Shown here: positions 1-7,256 of the stretch, piece by piece
How the letters are laid out: the number at the start of each line of letters is the position of its first letter
Numbering within the stretch: position 1 is the first letter of the stretch
DNA from: Patulibacter sp.
GTDB taxonomy: Bacteria > Actinomycetota > Thermoleophilia > Solirubrobacterales > Solirubrobacteraceae
Assembly (NCBI GenBank): GCA_031119595.1
Contig: JAVHXX010000029.1
Span: 1 to 17,704 of the forward strand
Length of the DNA stretch: 17,704 nucleotides
Direction of reading: 5' to 3'
Position numbers and translations under genes: made by a program
Notes under the pieces: generated by a model
Told to the model about the DNA's origin: nothing
The model's input: the letters and a program-made list of their open reading frames with translations, nothing else
Database searches by the model: none

Positions 1-127
1 CGGGACGCCGCCCCGATTGGTGGGTGTCTTCTCGGGGCATGGGACGTTCGTGGTCTCCGAGGGGCGTGGTCTTCGGAGCGGCGCCTCCCGCCTCCCGGGG
101 ACACTCGCAATCCACGTGCCGTGGTGG

Positions 128-267
128 CACGGCTGCGGGACGGAGCCGCGTGCTGGCTTGCTGAGGGACGGGGCCGGGTGCCGGCACGGCTGAGGGACGG
201 AGTCGCGTGCCGGCTTGCCTGAGGGACGGAGCCGCGTGCCGACATGCCGGACGGAGTCGCGTGCGGG
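128..267. repeat. Tandem array, about five 28-29 bp units
   Basis: Five imperfect units run head to tail at about 128-156, 157-184, 185-213, 214-242 and 243-267. Each carries the core GGGACGGAG(C/T)CGCGTGC or a close variant. The first seven bases alternate between a CACGGCT form and a CTTGCT-like form, giving a 57-58 bp higher-order period. There are no unique spacers, so this is not a CRISPR array. Function unknown. Confidence 0.8.
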
Positions 268-381
268 CATCGGCTGGTTGCGCTGTGGCGGGACGTGTTG
301 GTCGCGCTGTGTTGGGCGCGGCTCGTGTCGGTTTCGTACGGCGCGGGCCGGCGGGGTCCGTGAGCCGGGTGGTGTTCGAGT

Positions 382-482
382 GGGTTGAGAAGCCCGTCAG
401 AGGAACGGCGTTCTCATCCCGGTGCGCCCGCGTCGGAGGAACGGGATGAGGAACCCGTCACCGCGACGGCGTTCTCATCCCG
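382..482. repeat. Two related imperfect hairpins (REP-like)
   Basis: The 17-bp word ACGGCGTTCTCATCCCG occurs at 405-421 and again at 466-482. Each copy is the right arm of a hairpin. The left arms are 382-397 (13 of 16 positions pair) and 442-459 (15 of 18 pair, 5-nt loop). The two hairpins are thus sequence-related and tandem, as in REP/BIME-type repeats or paired terminators. There is no clear T-tract. Confidence 0.6.
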
Positions 483-572
483 CTCGCCCACACCCACGCC
501 CCAGGCGCCGGCCACCCCGGCCCCGGACCGCCACCAGGTGTCCGCCGCCTTCGGCGCGGACCGCACCCCGCC

Positions 573-673
573 CCGCACCCCCACCAACGCCCGAACGGAA
601 CACCACCCCCGCCCGAACCCGAACCACGGTCCGCACCCCCACCAGTGCCCGAACGGAACACCACTCCCGCCCG
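573..673. repeat. 43-bp direct repeat with 58-bp period
   Basis: Positions 573-615 and 631-673 are near-identical, with about three substitutions. Both copies share the CCCGAACGGAACACCAC core. The period of 58 bp resembles the 57-58 bp double unit of the array at 128-267, but the sequences are unrelated. Confidence 0.75.
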
Positions 674-1058
674 CGCCCCACCCCCGCAATGCATCGTTCT
701 CCACGTCGCCCCCACGTGCACCGGCCCCCGAAGCGGGGCGCTGCGGGTGTCTGAAGGGCCCGCCCGCCCTGCTGCGCACACCCGCGCAGCCGTCCACAAC
801 CTGGCGCGCGCCCACGCGGCCTGCGCCGCCGCGCGTCTTCGGCACGCGCTCTGCGCGACCGCGGACGGCGGGCGGACCCATCACGCGGGCGTGCGTACTG
901 GCGCGTCCGCGCGAGTGTTTGGGCGTTTCGGGCTGCGCGGGGACGCGCGGCCCGGTCGCGACGCTCCGGTGACCTTCCGAAACGGACCTGCGCGCCATTT
1001 CGCATCACCTCGAATACGGCGGTTTTGCAGGTGCTCTGACCCAAGGCTTACGTAATCA

Positions 1059-1094
1059 CCTACCGGCGTGGTAGGAATTAGGCCCTCCTATAAG
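1059..1094 (+). promoter_or_regulatory. Probable haem-operon promoter/operator with TAGG/CCTA half-sites
   Basis: A perfect inverted repeat CCTACC-GGCGT-GGTAGG (1059-1075) is followed at once by TTAGG (1078-1082) and CCTATAA (1087-1093), so four TAGG/CCTA half-sites lie within 35 bp. TTAGG/CCTAA are the half-sites of DtxR/IdeR iron repressors, but the spacing here does not match the usual 19-bp box. TATAAG (1089-1094) is a possible -10 hexamer overlapping the last half-site; no convincing -35 is visible. The palindrome TTACGTAA (1048-1055) lies just upstream. Iron-dependent repression of the haem genes downstream is inference. Confidence 0.4.
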
Positions 1095-1165
1095 GCACTC
1101 CTGATTGTTCATCTCCGTCTGCCGGCGGACAGGACCGGTCAGGACGCGATCCCAGACCTTCTCGC

Positions 1166-2050
1166 ATGCGCCACATCTTCCGCTCCACGGCCGCTCGTAC
1201 CGCGACGGCCCTCGCCTTCACCGGTGTCCTGACCGCCGGCGCCGCCGCCCCGGCGGCCCACGCCGCCGCGCCCAAGCGCGTCGTCGCGCTCACGCCGTTC
1301 TCGGCGAACACGATGGCCCTCCTGGGCGCGAAGCCGATCGCCGTCGGCCAGGCCCTCGGCGGCCCGAACCTCTTCGCGCCGGCCCTGCGCAGCGTCACGA
1401 AGCTCCCGCTGAGCCATCCGAACGGCCCCAACCTCGAACAGCTCGCGAAGCTCAAGGCGGACTACGTCTTCACGGGCGAGGCGTGGTCGCGCGGCACGGC
1501 GCCGATGAAGCGCCTCGGGATCCGCGTCGCGAACCGCGAACCGCGGGCCATCACGGACGTGCCCCGCCAGACCGCCCGCATCGGTGCCGCCATCGGTCGC
1601 GGCGCGGCCGGCAAGCGGCTCGCCGCCACGCAGACGAACCAGATCCACGCTGCGCTCGCCGGCATCAGGAAGCACCCGAAGGTGCTGCTCGTGCTCGGTG
1701 TCGGCACCACGCCGTACGCCTTCCTGCCCAACTCATGGGGCGGCAACCTCATCCAGCGCGCCGGCGGCACGCTCATCACCGCGGGCCTGAAGTCGTCGAA
1801 CGGCTACGCCCGGATCTCCGACGAGTACGTCGTCGCGCAGAACCCCGACATCATCATCGCGATCCCGCACGGCAACCCGGACGACCTCGGGGAGATCGCC
1901 ACGCAGCTGAAGTCGCGCCCGGGCTGGAAGACGACCCGCGCCGCCCGCGCCGGACACGTCTACATCTCGACGGACAACACCCTCCTGCAGCCGATCAGTG
2001 GCGTCGCGTCGGTGCTCAGCAGCGTCCGCCGCACCTACCTCAAGAACTAG
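1166..2050 (+). CDS. hmuT: Haem ABC transporter substrate-binding protein (HmuT-like)
   Basis: A 294-residue exported binding protein of the FecB/TroA-like class (Peripla_BP_2 type) that would hand haem to the HmuUV importer. Residues 1-33 form a signal peptide with an Arg start and Ala-rich core ending near AHA. The mature part begins with the family pattern KRVVALTPFSANTMALLGAKP and has the LEQLAKLKADYVF segment (90-102) typical of the N-lobe. Tyr and His candidates for haem ligation include H84, Y214 and Y221, but I cannot assign the ligands. There is no lipobox cysteine, unlike usual Gram-positive HmuT lipoproteins. Start chosen at the ATG directly before the signal peptide; the ribosome binding site is weak. 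First gene of the operon, ending 3 nt before hmuU. Family call is strong; haem as substrate rests on the HtaA and HugZ neighbours. Confidence 0.85.
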   Translation: MRHIFRSTAARTATALAFTGVLTAGAAAPAAHAAAPKRVVALTPFSANTMALLGAKPIAVGQALGGPNLFAPALRSVTKLPLSHPNGPNLEQLAKLKADYVFTGEAWSRGTAPMKRLGIRVANREPRAITDVPRQTARIGAAIGRGAAGKRLAATQTNQIHAALAGIRKHPKVLLVLGVGTTPYAFLPNSWGGNLIQRAGGTLITAGLKSSNGYARISDEYVVAQNPDIIIAIPHGNPDDLGEIATQLKSRPGWKTTRAARAGHVYISTDNTLLQPISGVASVLSSVRRTYLKN

Positions 2051-2053
2051 CGG

Positions 2054-3043
2054 ATGGTGCTCGCCCGCCGATCGACCGTGCTGCTCGGCGGCAGCGGTCT
2101 GCTCGTCGCCATGGCCCTGCTGTCACTCGCCGTCGGGGCGATCGGCATCCCGCTCAAGGAGGTCGTCGACGGCCTCCTCGGCAAGCACGTGTCGACCGAG
2201 GTCCACGAGATCGTGGTGAACCTGCGGCTCCCGCGCACCGTCGCCGCGATGATCGTCGGGGCGGCCCTCGCCGTCGCCGGCGTGCTGCTGCAAGGCGCGC
2301 TCGCGAACCCGCTCGCCTCCCCCGACGTGATCGGCGTCACCGGCGGCGCCGGGTTCGGCGCGACGCTCCTGTTGCTGGCCCTTCCGCAGTACCAGGCGCT
2401 CGTGCCCGTCGGCGCGCTCGTGTTCGGTCTGCTGGCGGCCGGCATCGTGCTGATGCTCGGGTCGACCGGCCCGCGCGGCGGCTCTGTCGAGCGCGTGGTT
2501 CTCGCCGGGATCGCGATCGCGGCACTCTTCTCTGCCGGCACGACCTCCCTCATGGTCGCCTACCCCGACCGCGTGCCGGCGGCCATCGGCTTCATCGCCG
2601 GAGGCCTCGTCTCCGACGGCTGGGCCTCGAGCACGCAGGCCGCGCCGTACATCGTCGCCGGCCTCCTCGGTGCGATCGCCCTCACCGGCCCACTCGACCG
2701 GCTCGCCCTGGGCGACGACGTCGCAGCATCGCTCGGCACCCGCCCCCGGACCGTGCGGCTCCTCGCCGGCGTCTGCGCGGCGCTGCTCGCCGCAGGTGCC
2801 GCGTCGATCGCCGGACTCCTCGGCTTCCTCGGGTTGATCGTGCCGCACCTCGTGCGCCTCGCCTCCGGCACGGGCAGCCATCGCTTCCTCGTGCCCGCGA
2901 GCGCGATCGTCGGCGCGGCGGTGCTGCTCCTCGGCGACACCCTCGCCCGCGTCGTCGCCGCCCCGATCGAGTTGCCCGTGGGGCCGCTCATGGTCGTCTT
3001 CGGGGTGCCGTGGTTCCTCGTGCTCCTGCGGCGGGCCGTCTGA
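2054..3043 (+). CDS. hmuU: Haem ABC transporter permease (HmuU, FecCD family)
   Basis: A 329-residue polytopic inner-membrane permease of the FecCD/BtuC family, the usual length for the family. Family landmarks are in order: LRLPRTVAAMIVGAAL (57-72), the NPLASPDVIGV region (85-95), the cytoplasmic coupling segment GFLGLIVPHLVRL (257-269) that contacts the ATPase, and the C-terminal IELPVGPLMVVFGVPWF pattern (305-321). Hydrophobic segments alternate through the whole length, consistent with about ten membrane helices. It starts 3 nt after the hmuT stop and overlaps the hmuV start by one base (TGATG), implying translational coupling. FecCD permeases carry haem, siderophores or cobalamin; haem is inferred from context. 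Confidence 0.93.
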   Translation: MVLARRSTVLLGGSGLLVAMALLSLAVGAIGIPLKEVVDGLLGKHVSTEVHEIVVNLRLPRTVAAMIVGAALAVAGVLLQGALANPLASPDVIGVTGGAGFGATLLLLALPQYQALVPVGALVFGLLAAGIVLMLGSTGPRGGSVERVVLAGIAIAALFSAGTTSLMVAYPDRVPAAIGFIAGGLVSDGWASSTQAAPYIVAGLLGAIALTGPLDRLALGDDVAASLGTRPRTVRLLAGVCAALLAAGAASIAGLLGFLGLIVPHLVRLASGTGSHRFLVPASAIVGAAVLLLGDTLARVVAAPIELPVGPLMVVFGVPWFLVLLRRAV

Positions 3044-3873
3044 TGGCCTGGCTCGACGCGACCGGCGTGCAGGTCCAGATCCGCGGCCGCGAGATCCTCC
3101 ACCACGCCGACCTCCGGGTCGAGCGGGGCCGGGTCGTCGTGCTCGTCGGCCCGAACGGCGCCGGCAAGAGCACCCTCGCCCGCACCGTCGCCGGGCTCCA
3201 GCCGCTCACGGGCGGAGGCGTCGCCTGGGACGGCACCCCGATCGCCGAACTCTCCAGCCGCAAGCTCGCCCTGCTGCGCGCGTTCGTGCCGCAGCACGCG
3301 CCGGTGCCGGCCGGGATGACCGTCCGCGAGGCCGTCGAACTCGGTCGCTCACCGCACGTCGGCCCGCTCCAGCGGCCGACCGCGAAGGACGCCGGCGTGG
3401 TCGACGCCGCGCTCGACCGCGTGGGCCTGGGGCCGTTCGCGACCCGCCAGCTCGCCACGCTCTCCGGCGGCGAACTCCAGCGTGTGCGGATCGCCGTGGC
3501 CGTCGCACAGGCCTCACCCTGCGTGATCCTCGACGAGCCCACCTCGAGCCTCGACCTCGGTGCCGCCGCGGCAGTCGGTCGTCTCCTGCGCCACCTCGCC
3601 GCCGACGACTTCGCAGTCCTCGTCGTCCTCCACGACCTGGCGCTCGCCGCCGCCGTCGCCGACGACGTCGTCGTGATGCACCACGGCCGCACCGTCGCGA
3701 GCGGCGCTGCCGCGGACGTCCTCACGAAGGAGCGCCTCGCGGGCATCTGGCAGGTCGACGCGGAGCTCACCACGAGCCCCGGCGGCGCCACCGGCCTGCA
3801 CGTCGACTGGCTCGCGCCGCCCGCCCTCGATCCCACCCATCACCCGCTGGACGCCTGGGAGACCACCGCATGA
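3043..3873 (+). CDS. hmuV: Haem ABC transporter ATP-binding protein (HmuV)
   Basis: A 276-residue ABC ATPase powering haem import with HmuU. Visible motifs are Walker A GPNGAGKST (36-44), Q-loop Gln84 in FVPQ, signature LSGGE (140-144), Walker B VILDEP (161-166) with the D-loop SSLD following, and the switch His197 in VLHD. The C-terminal WQVDAEL stretch matches the HmuV/FecE subfamily. I chose the ATG at 3043 because it overlaps the hmuU stop and begins the conserved fold. The same frame is open far upstream, but that part is only a shadow of hmuT and hmuU. The stop overlaps the next gene by 4 nt (ATGA). Confidence 0.93.
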   Translation: MAWLDATGVQVQIRGREILHHADLRVERGRVVVLVGPNGAGKSTLARTVAGLQPLTGGGVAWDGTPIAELSSRKLALLRAFVPQHAPVPAGMTVREAVELGRSPHVGPLQRPTAKDAGVVDAALDRVGLGPFATRQLATLSGGELQRVRIAVAVAQASPCVILDEPTSSLDLGAAAAVGRLLRHLAADDFAVLVVLHDLALAAAVADDVVVMHHGRTVASGAAADVLTKERLAGIWQVDAELTTSPGGATGLHVDWLAPPALDPTHHPLDAWETTA

Positions 3874-5084
3874 CCCGTTCGCCATTCCGCACCGTGACCC
3901 GCTTCGCGGCGGCGGCCCTCTCCGTCGCCGCGGTCGGTGCCGCCACCGCCGCGCCCGCGACCGCCGCCACGGCGGCCGCTCCGAAGGCGCTCGTCGGCCT
4001 CACCACGCTCGATGTCCAAGGCACGGCCTCCTCGTCGCTGACCCGCCAGAAGGTGACCGTCGGGGTGAGCGCGCCGGCGCAGCTGACGAAGGCGAACACC
4101 ACCCGCCGCGTCCTCCTCCCGATCAGCGCCGGCACGGTCGCCACGAACTCGCAGATCACCCAGACCGGCTCGCTCACGTTCGCCCGCAAGGTCAAGGGCA
4201 AGCGCCACGTCGTCACGTTCTCGAAGCTCCGCCTCGACCTCGACGCCAAGCCGGCGCTCAGCGCGGTCGTCGGCGGCAAACGCCTCGACCTCCTCGCCCT
4301 CGACCTGCGCCGCAGCGAATACACGGCGACCGCCTCGACCTCGAGCGTGCGCATCGTGAGCACCCGGGCCTCGCTGACGAAGGCGGCGGCTGCGGCGATC
4401 GCGACGAAGCTCGCGCTCACGAGCCTGAAGCCCGGGCTGCTCGGCGTCCTCGGCACCACGGCCTCCCTGCCGGCGGCCGGGTCGACCTCCACCCCGGGAG
4501 CCATCTCGCCGGGCGTGACGGCGCCGACGCCGGTCGTCACCCAGACCGCGGCCTCCCTCGACATCGCCGCCGACACCCTCACGTGGCACGTGCGCGAGTC
4601 GTTCGTGCAGTACCTCGCGCAGAGCGGGCCGATCCAGGCGTCGGGCGGTGCCACCCTCGGAGCCCCGGTGGCGATCGGCGGTCAGCCGCCGCTCATCTAC
4701 GACGCGACCTTCGTGCCCGCGGGCGGCTGGTACGACCCGTCGACCGGCAAGGCGCTCCTCAAGTTCACCGGCACGGTTCGCTTCAGTTACCCGTCGCACG
4801 GGATCGACATCACGGTGTCGGACCCGCAGATCCAGCTGGCCGGCACCGATTCGCAGGTCGTCGTGACCTACGGCGGCAGCTCGGCCTCCTCGTACACCGG
4901 CCCGGGCGTCCTCGCGACCATCGACCCGACCAAGGCCAAGCAGACCACCGACGGTCCCACCCAGACGTGGACGACCACGCCCGGGTACGTCCCGGCGTCG
5001 TCGGCCACCTCGGTGTTCGCCGGCTTCTACGCCCCCGGCGACCCGTTCGGCGTCTTCACCTTCAGCCTCACCCGCGCCTCCTGA
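3870..5084 (+). CDS. htaA: Secreted HtaA-domain haem-binding protein
   Basis: A 404-residue exported protein. Residues 1-33 are an Arg-led, Ala-rich signal peptide. The C-terminal domain, about 228-402, is a clear HtaA domain: it opens with DTLTWHVRESFVQYL (235-249), has the GGWYDPSTGKALLKFTGTVRFSYPSHGIDI block (285-314) and ends FGVFTFSL. Y248 and H310 sit where HtaA domains carry conserved haem-contacting Tyr and His residues. HtaA proteins of corynebacteria capture haem from haemoproteins and pass it to HmuT. The region at about 45-200 is a second, beta-rich domain that I do not recognise, followed by a Pro/Thr/Ser-rich linker (200-225). There is no C-terminal membrane helix or sortase signal, unlike corynebacterial HtaA. 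The start overlaps the hmuV stop by 4 nt, with GGGAG (3857-3861) as ribosome binding site. Confidence 0.88.
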   Translation: MTRSPFRTVTRFAAAALSVAAVGAATAAPATAATAAAPKALVGLTTLDVQGTASSSLTRQKVTVGVSAPAQLTKANTTRRVLLPISAGTVATNSQITQTGSLTFARKVKGKRHVVTFSKLRLDLDAKPALSAVVGGKRLDLLALDLRRSEYTATASTSSVRIVSTRASLTKAAAAAIATKLALTSLKPGLLGVLGTTASLPAAGSTSTPGAISPGVTAPTPVVTQTAASLDIAADTLTWHVRESFVQYLAQSGPIQASGGATLGAPVAIGGQPPLIYDATFVPAGGWYDPSTGKALLKFTGTVRFSYPSHGIDITVSDPQIQLAGTDSQVVVTYGGSSASSYTGPGVLATIDPTKAKQTTDGPTQTWTTTPGYVPASSATSVFAGFYAPGDPFGVFTFSLTRAS

Positions 5085-5133
5085 GCGCGTTCCCCCGACC
5101 GACCCTCCATCCACCCGTAGGAGCTCCCCCACC

Positions 5134-6276
5134 ATGACCAAGAAGACCACCGCGTCCAAGCTCGTCCTCGTCACCGTGGCGGCGTCGGCGTTGTTCGCGA
5201 CGCCCGCGTTCGCGGCACCGTTCGACGTGAAGTCCGGCACCCTGACCTGGCAGGTCCCGTACGAGACCTCGCCGCGCACGCTCGCCGGTTACACGACGAC
5301 GATCGGCGTGAGCGGCGGAGCGAACGGGGGCGTCGCGGCGACGGCCCCGGCGACGGGCGCACCGATCACGACGTCGAGTACGCCCGCGGCCGGCGCCGGT
5401 GTCACCTACGCCTACGACTTCCCGACGACGACCTCCGGCGCCGCCGGCACGTACGACCCGGTCGCGAAGACCGGGTCGATCAGCTTCGCCGGCACGCTCA
5501 CCTTCACGGCGCACAGCTCGACGTTCCTGTCCGTGATCAATCCGACCCTCACGTTCGACGCGCCGCAGTCGATCCGTGTCGTCGCCAACGGCATCGTGCC
5601 GGCAAGCGCCTCGGACACGACCCCGACGCCGTACGGCACCGGCCCGGCGCGCCAGACGGTCTTCGCGCTCAACGCCTCGGCCGCGGTCACGACCGCCAAC
5701 CAGGACGGTTCCTACACCATCAGCGACCTGATCCCGTCGGGCACGCCGCAGGGCGCTCCGACGAGCTTCATCAGCTCGAACACCGTGTTCGACGGCATCC
5801 GCTCGCTCTTCGGGACGGACCGCGCGAACCAGGGCTTCTCGGTGACCTTCGCGCCCGAGGCGCAGACGCCGACGCCCACGCCGACCCCGACGCCCACCCC
5901 GACCCCGACCCCGACGCCGACGCCCACGCCCACGCCGACCCCGGCCCCGGCCCCGGCCCCGGCGCCCGCGCCGGCAGTGACGCCGACGCCGACCCCGACG
6001 ACGTCGCTCGTCACGGTCACGCTCAAGAAGCAGGCCTTCAGCAAGCTCACGGTCTCGGTCGGCATCCGCAAGCGCGGTACGGGCACCGCGATCTTCGGCA
6101 CGGGCACCGTCAAGGGCAGCACGCTGACCGTGCGCGTGCCCGCCGGCACGACGCTCAGCGGCGACTACGTGCTGAGCCGCACCTCGGGCAGCAAGAAGCT
6201 CGCGAAGTCGGCCGTCGTCACGGTCTCGACCACGTCCGAGAAGGCCAGCAAGGCCACCAAGAAGAGCAGCAAGTAA
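5134..6276 (+). CDS. Second HtaA-like protein with Thr-Pro/Ala-Pro linker and basic tail
   Basis: A 380-residue exported protein. Signal peptide 1-28 ends AFA-AP. Residues 33-240 form an HtaA-like domain: SGTLTWQV (34-41), a GAAGTYDPVAKTGSISFAGTLTF block (102-124), H127 where the first HtaA protein has its His, and a closing GFSVTFAP. The usual SFxxY stretch after TLTW is replaced by PYETSPRTLAGY, so the haem Tyr may be Y43 or Y53, or be lost. Residues 245-270 are 13 Thr-Pro dipeptides, 271-281 an Ala-Pro run, and then a short Thr-Pro run. About 290-365 is a small beta-rich domain, and the end is Lys/Ser-rich with no membrane helix or LPxTG. Ribosome binding site TAGGAG (5118-5123). It follows the first htaA by 49 nt and precedes hugZ by 28 nt. 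Haem relay near the wall is inference. Confidence 0.8.
   Translation: MTKKTTASKLVLVTVAASALFATPAFAAPFDVKSGTLTWQVPYETSPRTLAGYTTTIGVSGGANGGVAATAPATGAPITTSSTPAAGAGVTYAYDFPTTTSGAAGTYDPVAKTGSISFAGTLTFTAHSSTFLSVINPTLTFDAPQSIRVVANGIVPASASDTTPTPYGTGPARQTVFALNASAAVTTANQDGSYTISDLIPSGTPQGAPTSFISSNTVFDGIRSLFGTDRANQGFSVTFAPEAQTPTPTPTPTPTPTPTPTPTPTPTPTPAPAPAPAPAPAVTPTPTPTTSLVTVTLKKQAFSKLTVSVGIRKRGTGTAIFGTGTVKGSTLTVRVPAGTTLSGDYVLSRTSGSKKLAKSAVVTVSTTSEKASKATKKSSK
5866..6000 (+). repeat. Hexanucleotide repeat encoding the Thr-Pro/Ala-Pro linker
   Basis: An in-frame run of ACG/ACC plus CCG/CCC codon pairs encodes 13 Thr-Pro dipeptides (5866-5943), then alternating GCC/GCG and CCG codons encode an Ala-Pro run (5944-5976), then three more Thr-Pro units. 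Unit length is 6 nt, so copy-number slippage would change linker length without shifting the frame. Confidence 0.9.
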
Positions 6277-6304
6277 CCGCGCGGCTACGAGGGGAGACAC
6301 CACC

Positions 6305-7162
6305 ATGACCGACACCACCGCGATCGACGCATCGCTGGGACGCCCGGCCCAGGAGCCGGGCCACTCGGCGCCCGGCGACATGTTCAAGTTCCCGCCGCCG
6401 CTGAGCGAGCCCGAGATCGGGGCACGCCGCAGCCCGGCCGAGGAAGCCCGCACGATCGTCACCACGACGCGCCTCACCTCCCTGGCGACGATCTCCGAGG
6501 ACGGCTCGCCGTGGTCCTCCATCGTCGGCTACGGCGTGATGCCGAGCGGCAGCCTGTCGCTGGTGGTGTCGACCCTCGCCGAGCACGGCCGCAACCTCGC
6601 CCGCGATCCGCGGGCGAGCGTCGCGATCGCCACGCCGCCGGCGCGCGGTGCCGATCCGCTCGACTCCGGCCGGGTGACCCTCACGGGCACCGTGCGGATC
6701 CCGGAGGGCGAGGACGCGAAGCTGGCCCTCGACTCCCACTGCGAGGCCTACCCGGCGGCGCGCGCGTACGCGAAGTTCGGCGACTTCACCCTCTACGTGC
6801 TCGACATCGAGCGCGTGCGGTGGGTCGGCGGCTTCGGCCGCATGGACTCGACGAGCGGTGAGGACTACGTCCTCGCCGAGCCCGATCCGACCGAGCCGAA
6901 CGGCCTCGACGCGGTCGAGCACCTCAACGCCGACCACGCGGACGCGCTCCTGCTCATCGCCCAGGAGGTCGCCGGCTACGGCGACGCGACCTCGGTGGAG
7001 TGCGAGCGGATCGACCGGTACGGGATGGATCTGAAGATCCGCACGCTGCGTGGCGTGGCCCCGGCGCGGGTCGGATGGCTCGAGCCGTGCACCGACCGCG
7101 AGGGCCTGCGTAAGGCATCCGTCGACCTCGTGCGGCACGCTCGGTCGAAGCGCGACGCATGA
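6305..7162 (+). CDS. hugZ: HugZ-family haem oxygenase (PNPOx-like plus DUF2470)
   Basis: A 285-residue cytoplasmic protein with the two-part HugZ layout. Residues about 40-178 form the split-barrel pyridoxamine-phosphate-oxidase-like domain, with SLATISEDGSPWSSIVGYG (59-77) and NLARDPRASVAI (97-108). Residues about 195-280 form the DUF2470 domain, marked by EHLNADHADALLLIA (205-219). HugZ enzymes bind haem at the dimer interface and open the porphyrin ring, releasing iron; they are unrelated in fold to HO-1 or IsdG oxygenases. The context, directly behind haem uptake genes, supports this over a flavin oxidase. Ribosome binding site GGGGAG (6291-6296), 8 nt from the ATG. No signal peptide, so it acts after import. 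Last gene of the operon, before the terminator. Confidence 0.87.
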   Translation: MTDTTAIDASLGRPAQEPGHSAPGDMFKFPPPLSEPEIGARRSPAEEARTIVTTTRLTSLATISEDGSPWSSIVGYGVMPSGSLSLVVSTLAEHGRNLARDPRASVAIATPPARGADPLDSGRVTLTGTVRIPEGEDAKLALDSHCEAYPAARAYAKFGDFTLYVLDIERVRWVGGFGRMDSTSGEDYVLAEPDPTEPNGLDAVEHLNADHADALLLIAQEVAGYGDATSVECERIDRYGMDLKIRTLRGVAPARVGWLEPCTDREGLRKASVDLVRHARSKRDA

Positions 7163-7204
7163 CACACAACGGCTGAGAAAGCCCTCTGAGCAGGGATTTG
7201 CTCC

Positions 7205-7250
7205 AGGGCGCGCGGTCACCTGACGGGTGGCTGCGCGCCCTGTGCGTTTT
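7205..7250 (+). terminator. Intrinsic terminator of the haem operon
   Basis: A perfect 9-bp stem AGGGCGCGC (7205-7213) / GCGCGCCCT (7233-7241) with a 19-nt loop is followed by GTGCGTTTT (7242-7250). It lies 43 nt after the hugZ stop and just before the next promoter. Confidence 0.85.
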
Positions 7251-7256
7251 GCCGAA

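Larger units (their letters stand above)
1..1040. other. Gene-free, repeat-bearing GC-rich stretch
   Basis: I see no convincing gene in this first kilobase. Several reading frames stay open on both strands, but their translations are low-complexity Arg/Pro/Ala/Gly strings with no family resemblance, signal peptide or ribosome binding site, as expected by chance at this base composition. The stretch contains three separate repeat structures, listed individually: a 28-29 bp tandem array, a pair of related hairpins and a 58-bp-period direct repeat. Any gene upstream of the haem operon must end before the window. Confidence 0.6.

Noticed and set aside
128..267. Possible CRISPR array
   Set aside because: The units abut without unique spacers, and no cas genes are present in the window.
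385..1055. Long open frames on both strands in the first kilobase
   Set aside because: Translations are Arg/Pro/Ala/Gly-rich strings without family resemblance, start signals or signal peptides. They overlap one another on both strands, as expected in very GC-rich DNA with few stop codons, and run across DNA repeats.
1105..3042. Long open frame running into hmuV
   Set aside because: Only the part from 3043 encodes ABC ATPase sequence. The rest is a shadow of hmuT and hmuU in another frame, Arg/His-rich and without family features.
3767..6522. Minus-strand frames opposite the two htaA genes
   Set aside because: They are Arg/Gly/Asp-rich shadows. One includes a mirror of the Thr-Pro repeat as a Gly/Arg or Gly/Val run, which cannot be taken as a protein feature.
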